Shown here piece by piece: positions 41,193-53,000 of a stretch of 64,000 bases of DNA. This DNA comes from Streblospio benedicti (taxonomy: Eukaryota > Annelida > Polychaeta > Spionida > Spionidae), in NCBI GenBank assembly GCA_019095985.1, contig CM032660.1:10958291-11022290 (forward strand). Direction: 5' to 3'. Positions within the stretch are counted from its first letter, which is position 1. Every line of letters starts with the position of its first letter. The translations under genes were made by a program, and so were the position numbers. The notes under the pieces were generated by a model. That model had not been told where the DNA came from, searched no databases, and saw only the letters and a list, made by a program, of their open reading frames with translations.

Positions 41193-44100
41193 AGTTTGAA
41201 TACCAATGACGGGGGTGATGACGATGATCATATAGAATGGCTTAATGTCAATGCAATTGGCACAGTGGATAAATATGGAAAAACGAAACGAACAGAAGAT
41301 GAAGCATATGTGAGTTTATTAGTGCAACAAGTTCCAGTTAAATTCAAAATCGACACAGGTGCGCAGATAAATGTTCTTCCATGTAGATATTACTCCCAAA
41401 TGAAAATAAATACCAAACTGGAGAAAACCAACATAAAATTAGCAAGTTATTCTGGAGACCATATTGGCGCAGTAATGGGCAAGTATTCAACAAGAGTGGA
41501 AGGAAGAATGATTGAATTCTTTGTTGTGGACACATTGCAACCCGCTATTCTTGGTCTCAAAACCTCTGAGGATTTGGGGTTCATAAAGATAATCAGAAGT
41601 GTTAAAGCATCAACTGCATTAGAAAAATATCCAAGTGTATTTCGTGGCTTAGGATGTCTGGCTAAACCATTCAAGATACAAATTGATTCAAAAGCATGTC
41701 CTGTGATAAATGCACCTAGAAATACACCAGTAGCACTTCGTGAAAGAATCAAAGAAACACTAGATGACATGGAGAAATACAAGGTTATTAAAAAAGTGGA
41801 CTATCCAACCGATTGGGTAAACTCAATGGTGGTTGTGGAGAAACCTAAAACACGAAAACTAAGAATTTGTCTGGACCCAAAAAATCTTAATGACGCTATA
41901 AAAAGAGAACATTTTGAGCTACCAACTATTGTGAAAATAACTACAAGGCTGACAGGTGCAAAAATATTCTCAAAATTGGATGCAAATCATGGCTATTGGC
42001 AAAGTAAATTACATGAAGATAGTCAAGATCTAACAACGTTCAACACCCCCCGACGGGAAGATATAAATTTTTGCGTCTTCCATTTGGTATCAAGCCAGCA
42101 CAAGAGCATTTTCATAAGAGACTGTATGAAGAGCTAGGTGACATTGAAGGTGTAGAAACTGATATTGATGATATATTAGTGTGGGGTAAAACAAAGGAAG
42201 AACACGATGAAAGACTGGACAAAGTTCTGGAAAGATGTGAAAAAATAAATCTTACATTAAATCCAGAAAAATGTGAGATTGGAATAAAATGTGTTACATA
42301 TCTAGAGTGGAAGGAAGAATGATTGAATTCTTTGTTGTGGACACATTGCTATCAGCTGAGGGTATTCAACCGGATCCACAAAAAATCTCTGCTATCACAA
42401 ACAGGCCACATCCTACTGATAAAAAAGGCATTGAACGACTATTAGGAACAGTAAATTATCTGGCAAAATTCATTCCTAACATGTCTGAAATCACTGCAGC
42501 AATCAGGATGCTCTTGAAAAAGGAAGTAATGTTTGAGTGGACACACTCACAAGAAAAAGCTATGGAGAGAATTAAAGCAATTCTATCAACATCGCCAGTG
42601 TTAGCATTCTTCGATCCATCCAAACCTATCACTATCAGTTGTGATGCAAGCAAGTCTGGATTGGGAGCTGTATGCATCCAAGATGGAAAGCCAGTGGCAT
42701 TTGCATCACGCGCTATGACAGAAACAGAAACACGATACGCACAGATAGAAAAAGAGCTGTTAGTTGTAGTATTTGCATTTGAAAATTTTCCATCAATATG
42801 CATATGGTTTACAATGTACAGTGAATCCGACCACAAGCCATTAGAAACCATTTTGAAGAAAAAGTCTAGCATCGGCACCTCAAGACTTCAAAGAATGCTG
42901 CTTAGGCTGCAAAAATATGATTTTACATTAAAACATATACCAGGAAGAGAGATCTCATTGTAGCCAATGCATTGAGTAGAGCATATCTTCCAATATCGGC
43001 CAATGACAAGAACTTGGAAAAAGAGATTGAGTATATGGTGCATGCAACAATAACACAAATTGGTGCAAATGATAGGACATTGACAGGAATCAAAATGACT
43101 ACTGAAGCAGAAATGAACGTGCTAATGGATACAATTAGGAATGGCTGGCCTGAAACAATGAGTGAAACACATGAAGCAGCCAAACCATTCTTCAATTATA
43201 GGGATGAGCTGTCGATTGGAAATGGCATTATATTTAAGAACTCAAGAATGGTTATACCACCGAGCATGAGACGATCTATGTTGGAAAGACTACATGTTGG
43301 ACATATGGGCATTGAAAAATCGAGGCAGAGGGCTATACAAGCTGTATTTTGGCCTGGAATAAGCAAAGATATTGAAGAGACTGTGAGATCATGTAGCGAG
43401 TGTCAAACATACAGGAATAGTCAACAGAAAGAACCTATGACAGTTACAGAGGAGCCAGAATTACCATGGCAGATGGTAGGAACAGACTTGTTCAAGTTTA
43501 ATAAAAAGGACTATGTATTAGTAGTGGATTACAAAACAAAATTCATTGAAGTGGACATTTTACCAGATACAAAATCTACAACTGTTGTGGAGAAGTTGAG
43601 CAAAATGATGTCTACTCATGGAATTCCAGAGGTGGTAGAAGTGATGGTGGTCCCCAATACATATCATATGAATTCAAAAGAGTTTTGCAAGCAGATATGG
43701 TTTTCAACATATCATGTCAAGTCCATATTATTCACAAGGCAATGGATTGGCAGAGGCATATGTGCAAATAGCGAAGAACAGAATGAAAAATTCTAAAGAT
43801 CCGTGGCTAGCGTTTTTGGAAATTAAAAACACTCCAATTGAATGTGGTGAATCACCGGCTAAACTGTTAATGAGTAGAGAACTTAGATCAGTTCTACCCG
43901 TAACCAGAGAGAGTCTCAGACCGAGATTGGTTAATCAGGAAGAGTGTGAAAGCACAGCGCAGAGAAAAAAAAAGAGGGAGGACAGAACAGTACAATCGTG
44001 GAGCGAGAAGTCTACCAGAATTACAAGATGGAGAACAAATTAGAGTGCAGGTCAACAGTGAATGGAAACCAGCTACGGTTGTACAAAAAGCAACTGATGG

Positions 44101-44640
44101 TCCAAACTCTTATGACATTGTACATCCAAATGGCAGGCAATGGAGAAGGAATAGAAGACATTTGATGAAGGTACCGGAGGAAAGGAAGGAAACACGTAAT
44201 GAAAGAGATGAACAGCATCAGAATAGTGAGGATGTTATAGAAAATGAGATAGGCACTGAGGGCAACAAACAAAAAGAGACTACAAGAATGTGAACCAGAA
44301 GTGCCTTATGTGACAGCATTTGGTCGACGTGTAGTAAAACCAACGCGATTTGGGGACTGTTCTTCATAGATGAATGTGAGTGATGAGAATACAGGAAGAG
44401 TTTATTTCAAGGGGAGTTGTGCTATTATGTGACTTTCTTGTGCATGTATTTGTATATGTACGCTTATGTATGTAAAGTACTATATTGTTGTATATAACTA
44501 TTGTAATTAGATTGTTCAGTTCAGTGTAATGAGAAACGTAAAGAATGCCACCATACGCCAAGTCTTATCGTGATTTACTAATAGTTGATAATAACACAAC
44601 ATATATTGAATGAAGGTTTTGACTCTAAGGTGTTGGTTAT

Positions 44641-46284
44641 TCATTGTTTCATAATTACAAAACATTTCAATAGCTCTACACTAGTTTAACTACGTTGGAA
44701 ATAAAAATACCATACCGATTACAACAATATTTTATCGTGTCAAGTCCATTTGTCTACATATAAATTAAAAATAATTAAAAAAAATATCAAATTTTCATTT
44801 TGGCCGCCAAGTGGTAAAACACGACAAGCAACACAGTGCTAACGCCAGTAAAGTACGGTGTCCTGGAAGCAACATCTTTTTTTCTAAAATAATATTAAAA
44901 ATTAATATTTATATATTCATCTAATTTTCTATTCTTAAAGGTTTCAAATAATGTTACTAAACAAACCCCTTTTTTAATGCGAGAGACAAGAAATGTTTAA
45001 GTTCACTCACATTTCAGCATTATTTTTCATTTATACTGGATGGGTATGAGGGGGGAATATACCTAGTGGGGGAAAATACCCCGTTCTCAAATCTTAGGAA
45101 ATGAAAAGCGCCCCCGGTGAGGGCAAACCAGTGTTTTATACCTGGAAAAGCAGTGGAATGCCACTGTCTATATATTGTCAAAAAATCAATATTCATATTT
45201 CAGCAGCTAACAGCACCAGGCTAGACTAATGTTGCTGCCTTATGATATTGATTTTTCCATGATGGCTAAAGCATATTGAATACTAGCAAAATGGACCTAA
45301 TAATGGGCCCAAATATGGACCATTTGGGCCCATGTGAAATAGGGTTCTTGTGGTCACCATTTCCAACCGACATGCCAAATTTGAGCATCCTAGCTCAAAC
45401 GATGCGACCTGTAGAGGGATAACGAACCGGAAGGACGGACGGACGGATGGACGGACGCAATTAAAGAGACATGAACAGGTGAATTTCATGTCGTATAAAC
45501 TTTTTATGCCACATAAATAGTACTTGCTGAGCCATTTGAATATATACATTTTTATCTATATGCAGCTTTTCATTTCTTCATAATTAATCAGTTTCCTATC
45601 CCGGTTTCTTGAAATGTACCCGGAAATGTACCCACCCCAATGTTTTGTAAACAAAGAGGGAATTCCATAACATCCAGCCTTAATAACTATTTCCCACATG
45701 CGAATTTCGGCTTTGCGATGCACAAGTGATAAAGGCTACAGTCCTGTTTTTAGTACGGAACCTCCCAATGTCAATCCACTCGTTTTTCTCTCTGTTTTAA
45801 TTTATTTATATTTTTCTATCAAACGCGTGTTTATGATTGTAAAATTGGAAGTTATTAGGTGCAACATGTCAAGAAAATAGAAAAATAAAATTATTAAGTG
45901 AAATTGTCAGAGGAGGTGGTTGCTGTTCATGTCCCTTTAAAACTATTTCAAGGAAGGCTTGTTATCACATCCGGTTAAGATAATCTGAGTCAACAAATAC
46001 GCTTATTCAGTCTGTTATAAATTAAAAGTTTTCTTTGTTAATGGATCTAACCTGACTGTCCTGACTATGTTGTGGTCTAATGAATTGTTTAACGTTTTAT
46101 TATGCATGTTTTTATATGGATTTAGTGTCTGAAATAAAGCAATATAGATAAATTTGGCTGTAAAACTCTTCTCCAATGTAGGTTATCGTAAGTTTTTCTT
46201 AATTAAGGGCAGCCACAAGAGAGTCCAACACCCTCCATTAAAGGATAAAATATGAATTAATACGTTTGAAGAAGAAAGAAGCAG
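44641..46284. other. intergenic stretch
   Basis: AT-rich sequence between the gypsy fossil and the FOXRED1 3' end. It holds a GGAC-repeat element (about 45240-45480, with a GGACGGACGG microsatellite near 45433). No gene is seen. Confidence 0.6.
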
Positions 46285-46304
46285 AATAATAATCAATCAC
46301 TCAT

Positions 46305-46310
46305 TTTATT
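46305..46310 (-). terminator. FOXRED1 polyadenylation signal
   Basis: AATAAA on the minus strand about 560 bases past the FOXRED1 stop; the first good signal downstream. Confidence 0.5.
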
Positions 46311-46866
46311 ATTAAAACACATTCAGTAAAAATATTATTCATGCAAATATCCTACTCAGTAAACTATACACACCAATGTATATGTATTCTTATTCAGACA
46401 ATCAATAGGATAAAATGTGCTTTTAATCATACAACAATCAGACAATTCTGCTATCCACAATCAAACTTGCATTTGCTCATAAAATACAGACAAAATCACT
46501 GGACTAAACATTAATTTTGAGTAAAATTTTGAAGCAATAACTTGAGAGTTCTCACAAAGTTTTCCTCAGTCTGGTGCAACCGCCTATCAATGGAGACACT
46601 AGATATGCCACTCATCTACAAAAACATACTCCTGGCCACAGCCAATGACATCACACCACCATTTTGTGACCAAATTATGGGTGAATAGATTGGCAGCAGA
46701 ATTTAAGAAAATTTAAAGTTAGGAAGTTGAAAGGTCCCAAGTCATTCAACGTCAAAATTTCATTCCTCTCCTCATTGAGAATGATAATTTCTCGAGATTA
46801 AATTTCACAAGCAATCATTCTCTAAAACTCGTTCCACATTTAGAAATCTGTAAAACAGCCATCTCT

Positions 46867-47060
46867 TCACACACAATTCTTCTCAAAAACGGGCTCCTCA
46901 TTGAGAATTCTGTCGAAGGTGAACCTGCTGAGGTCGACGGTGATGAACTCGTCATCGATCATGAGTTCCATGAGGGCATGACCGATGCCGATGGCTTGCT
47001 GGATGCCGTGCCCGCTGCATCCCCCCGCCATGAAGAAGTTTCGGAAGTATGGGTGGTTGC
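46867..47060 (-). CDS. FOXRED1: FOXRED1 last exon
   Basis: [20 protein letters not shown] then [20 protein letters not shown] match human [32 protein letters not shown]...TIDL. Stop TGA at 46867-46869. Confidence 0.95.
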
Positions 47061-50000
47061 CTGCAATATAGCAACGCAAACAGCCTACAGTCTTGAACGA
47101 CACTTTTATATATTATCATTAGCTTCAATGGGGATGTGAAGGTGGAGATGCTACAGTAGTATAGGTGATGGACTGCTATACAGCACAAAATATTTTGACA
47201 TAGCATATAAAATCATCCAAGAGCCCACAACCATGTCAAGGTCCACAAACAAATTTTGATTGTATCAAAATCTAGACCATTGAAATTGCAAAATATATAC
47301 TCATTTATGTAAAAGCCCACCCCCTAAATTTAGAGGTTTACAAGTTAAAAGCCCATGGGAGTTTGGATGATTGTATATGACATCTTATTGGTGATGCTTA
47401 CATATATGCCACATTTCAATGTAGGTCATTCACTTTTTTACTATCTCCACATACCTATGATCAAATTTTCGTCAAAATAGTTGAAGTCGTAGTAACCAGC
47501 CCAGGCACTTTTCAACTGAAAGAAAAACAATTGTAAAATCATCGAGTTTTAAAAAAATGGCAAGTTAATATGTAAATATGTTGTGTTAAAATAATTACTC
47601 ATAAAAAGTATTGACAAAAATATATATATAATGTTTTTATTACAGTATTTTATATTACATTTTGTATGCTGATCAGGTGTCTTGCAATTGCATACTTATT
47701 AGAACCATAAAAACATAAATGACTTTTATCACATATCCCATTACCATAGAATTACAATTGTACATACTACATTCTGAAATGTTTCGTAACCAAAAAATAA
47801 AGCTACACCAATAAAATTATGTTTACATCTTATATTCATATACTAAAATATTAGAAAATTAGCTTTAGTTAAATTTAGATGAGGAATAGACCAAAGAGGT
47901 ATTACTAAAGCCAGCAGTTAAACTTTAGTGAAAGAAACTTAAACAGAACCAAAAGAAAATGCAATTGTATATATTTTCAATATTCTACATTACAAGAAGA
48001 AAATAAGAATTTCAGCCAGAGATGAAGAAAGAAAATGGACTTTTTAACTACATGTCAAAAACGCATCCTGCTTTTCATAAATCCATTATGAACATAAACG
48101 AGAAAATACCACAGAACTGTATTTCGCCAATAAACAAATAAAGGCAACAACACAAGAAATATCCTCTTGATGTTTCAGATATTTTACCCTAAAAGATTTC
48201 GTGAATGATTTTGAGATGATTATGTGTTTATGGTTTAGCAGCATCTCACTTAGAAAAAATATTGTTCCTTTTTATCAAAAATCTGAATCCATTTTTCTTA
48301 TTGTATCTTGAAAATCAGAAAAATTGAAGACATGTCAATTGTAAAAAAAAAGCTGTAGAAAATAGGAAGAAGTAGGAACTTGGCAGCCAAAACTTTAAAC
48401 GAAACAAATATGCAGGTGCCCAGAATGTGAAATTTTTGTAAGGCTAGAAAAGTAAATAATTGCAAAACAAACCTTAGCCACAATACACAAAGCAAATTCT
48501 AAAACGTCTCCTATGACGCATACTTTTGTCACACGACCAATTCTCATAGAACTCACCTCGAGATTCTTGAACGCTGGGACTCTGTACTCAAGTACGGGTA
48601 AAACTGAGTCATAGAACACACGCGGGTCTACATCGTCACCTGTATCACCTGGTGGCAACTGCCAACAACACGCAATAGCCAAAATAATGAGGAAGTCAGC
48701 ATTAATAGTCATGGGGAGAGGGTCAGACTAATCAGACCTATGAATGAGTGACTCCTCTCCCCTAAGAACAAAAAATACCTGAGAGGTAAAACTGTTCTGT
48801 GCCAGTGAGTTACTTCTGGATGTGACAAAAGCAATAGACAAGTAGTTTCTTAGTGGAGTTTTTAAAGTATTCAAACAATAATGATAATATGAATAACTGT
48901 ATACATTTTTTTCACAAGTTTGCTTGTGAATTCAATTATACTCTCACTGTTCTGCAAAGCAAGCTCCTGCCACTGTATTGACATAGCTGAAGAGACATCT
49001 TCCATTTTACTATATCAAGTGGCCCTGACTGCTGAACAGTGAGAGTAGAATTGGGCCACTTGATATAGTAAAATAGAAGATGTCTCTTCACCTATGTCAA
49101 TACAGTGGCAGGAGCTTGCTTGGCAGAACAGTGAGAGTAGAATTGAATAGTGATAATCTTTTCACCAGAAATATTTGTTTTGTTTTTGTTACATCTGGAA
49201 GCATCTTACACGCACAGCCTTTACAATATCAACATGCGATTATCAAGGAGACAGCACCAGTTGTTTTTTTCCACGCCAAGTCGATTTCATTTGAATGAAA
49301 ATATGTTTAACAATCAGGTCATCTTCATAACTGAACATAAAAAACAAAACCATAACATTAGTAGCTGAAAACACAGTGCTAACTTACCAGCCTGCCTGCA
49401 CATGGGTGCCAAGGACCTTGGAGCCAAACTATTAACCAAGCTCTATATTTTGTACTGTAATTGGTAGGATGGAGCCAATGTACAACCATGGTATCACAGA
49501 CAAATACTGCAAAAATTACAATACTTGACAATCAGATCACTACATGGGGTTGTAAAAATAAATGCAATGCACCTGTTGTCCTTCATGAAACTGAAAAAAG
49601 TTTTTTTGAAACAATGCCCCAGTAATAACCTATTTGTTAAGAGTTTTGTATTGATTGTATCACTTTTAAGAGACGAGGCAAGTACCGTAAATCTTCTAAT
49701 AATGGCCTACTTCAAATACGCTCCTACCCGCTATTAAACACTCCCTGAGCTGGAAGGTATTCTGTTAAATGCCTACCTCTAATAAATGCCCCCACCCCCA
49801 CCCCCATACAGCATTTAATGATCGATGTGCAAGTCCATTTTGATGTCATAACGCATTAATCCTAATGCAACTAAACGCCTTCTTCTACAATAGAAGTATG
49901 GCAATAGGCGCCCGCCGCCCACACATTAATAGAAGATTTATGGTATATTTTCTGACATGATACAAAAATCATAACAGTGTAAGTTACTCCATGTAGCAGG

Positions 50001-53000
50001 ATAAATTTCACAAAAGTAAAAATGCCATCATTTTCAATACCAAATGTTCATTATTCAATCTTCAATTTCTCATAAATATATCTTATACATAAACCATTTG
50101 AGTATCATAGTTGACTATAAAATATTGTAAAGATTCATGGAAATTCACTGGCAAAAGCAAGAGAAAATAATGGGATTCTCAAACACTCATTGAAGCAAAT
50201 GTCCATAGATAAAGAATGATTTATATTTATGGACATTAAAAGATTGCTACAATTTTCTGGTTTCTGGTGTAAAAGCAGACTACTTTTCGTATATACATAT
50301 TCAGAGAATGGGTCTTACTTCAGTATGTTCAAGCAAAGCAATAATAACTTTTTAATGAAAGACAACAGTTCTATTTTCCCATACACGTCCCCCAAACCAT
50401 ATCAGACGAGTCCAATTTAGTTATTTTTTTCTTTCAGTCTTTGTAAAGAGCATGATAGCACTAGAACATGCATGATAACAAGTTACGATTGCTGCCCCCT
50501 TAAAACTTAGAAGGAAAGAAAAAGACCTGCAAGGTTGGAACAAGAGAACCATTGACCAGAATGATCGTGACATATGAGCAATATCATCATCCAGCCAACC
50601 TAATTTGGGAAATGAAGACATCAAATAGGATTTGTTTAATTGAAGATTGGTTGTGGCGGCCCTGGTTACCTTGAGGCACTCAAACGCAGGCAGGCGGCGA
50701 GCGAGCACTGGCCAGATGCGCTCGTGGAACCAGTCGTAGTCCACATCCAGATTAGACTGGTCCGGCTCGTCGCTAGGCTTTGTCAAAAAAGATCAACATC
50801 ACAGTCTACAGTCCATACTTATGGCTGTATATACTATACAGCATATAATATAGAATGAGACCTGGTGCTGTTAGCCAACTAAATAGGATTTTAATATAAA
50901 CTTTACAAGTAATGCTCAAAAAGGGTGGCTATGTTTGAGAAGAAAAAAGATTCCTAATTTTATAGAATTTCTCTTTGACTTAAGGGCATTTTTTACTGAA
51001 CAATAAAAAGCAATTTACTTGCACTGAATAGAAATTACCTAAGGGGCAATTTTTCAAACGATTTGTAAAGATTAAAAGCTCTCCGGGAATTTTTCAAGCA
51101 GAATTCTTTTTATTTTGATGCGTTAAGCTGCAATTTGAATGCATTTCATATGTAATTTAAACTAAACGATAAATACAAAATACTTTATTTGTAAAATTCC
51201 TTGATTTTGGAACAAATAGTGAAATTAAATGAGTTTTCCAAGGATCAAACTTTATTTAAGCATTTTTTCCTGTTTTTTCCCCCCGAGTCCACAGCCACCC
51301 TGTTGAAATATGATTAACCTGGTCTTTTGTCTTACTGTACATTACAAAAAGGAAACTTTTGGACTTTTAAAGTTTGTTTTACTCATTTCTTAAATGCATT
51401 GTATAGTAAACCTACGAAATATGTATCTATGCTCTGTTGTAAGATTGTGCCTTCATACAGAATATTTTAAAGTTAGTGATTTTGATGACTATTTAAAAGC
51501 ACGTATTGTACAAATTGTCTAAATGGTTGATATTATAAATTCACATTCTTTATGAAAACACATCGTTAAAGAGAAACTGGAAAAAACAACTACTTAGACG
51601 TCATGCTCAAGTTATTGGCAGTGCTCAGGTTATTGGCACCATCCAAACATACATCTATCTCCAAGGTAACATGTTTGTTTTACGTTATAATGAGACAGTG
51701 AACAGGTTTAACTTAGATGATAAAAACATGTCCATGTTGAATGAAATTCATTAAAAAAATCTGGTGGTCCCAATAACTTAATCACTGCCAATAACTTGAG
51801 CACTAAGACTTCCTCTACACAAAAGATACACTATAACTGTAAAATATGATGCATAATTCAATATTCAAGTTTGTGATAAATTCAAAAGTCTGCTATACTT
51901 GTGATACAGCATTCCATATTGTGATAAACGCACAATGCTAAACTTTAAAAAAAATCGTCTCCTATTATTTCGTTCATTCAGTGCAGTATTTAAAAAAAAA
52001 ATCAATAATACATGAACATTGAAGTTCGAGGACGACGATGACTTTTAATTAGAATAGATATTTTTGGGGTTGGGGTAGGGTGAATCATTACAATATCCAA
52101 TAATTTATAATATTCATTGAAACTGTTTACATGTATTTAACAATCTATGGTACCTGTATATCATAATATTACATAACAGTGTATGGGGACTCTGGAGTGA
52201 AACATTTCCTTTTAGCGTTTATTCAGCATGTAACTGTATCATGCTATGCGTCACACGTTACTCACGTTGGTGGGCGAGACTCCGCACAGGTACTGGCCGC
52301 CGAGTCCCTCCCGCCGCACGTACACGCCGCTCGGGTCCACCAAGAACGGCATGTCGAGGCCCGGCCCAGACGGGCAGTGCACCAGATACACGTAACGCTT
52401 CCTGCCGTCACGAACATAATGACATAGGTTGTTTCAGTGACAAAACCAAAGCAAAATAATTCTTACATAGTAAAAAGCAGCAATTAATACATTGATAATT
52501 CCACAGCCAATAATAAATATCATTTCATCATTATTTCACGCTTTCCCTTGGTTTCAGTTCTTAAATCATTGTAATATTCTCAACGCCTAGACTCAAAACA
52601 AAAATCCTTCTAACTGATCAAATCCTACTGTAATGTAGCAACAGAATTTATTCAATCATGACTTCTCCATTACATAAAATTTCATCCAAGTATATGTAAC
52701 ACTTTTGGAGAGAATCTTCTAATTCTGATACCGCACATTACATGAACACAAAACAAATTTTGTCAACCTCTCAATTCAGGCTACTTGATTCCAAACCACC
52801 TTACAGACACCACCTCTCTATTGAGACCACTTGGTTCCAAAACTCCATACGGAGACCACCACCTCTTTTGAGACCACTCTGTTCCAGACCTCCCTACAGA
52901 GTCCACCTCTCCCTAGAGCCCGCTTGCTGCTGACCGTGGTTCCACTGTGATGGGGACGGCGAGCGCCCCACCCCCGGTTCCGATGCCGGCCAGTCTGCCG

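Larger units (their letters stand above)
40100..44640 (+). mobile_element. Ty3/gypsy LTR retrotransposon fossil
   Basis: Parts in order: gag end with two CCHC zinc knuckles (about 40100-40600), aspartic protease (about 41310-41420), reverse transcriptase, RNase H, and integrase with its H2C2 finger (about 43200-44300). Protease-RT-RNase H-integrase is the Ty3/gypsy order. A likely polypurine tract precedes a possible 3' LTR (about 44418-44640) that starts TGTG. No 5' LTR or gag start was found, so the 5' end is lost. The copy is broken, with several breaks, and cannot be active. Another element (40603-41192) is inserted in it. Moderately old. Confidence 0.9.
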
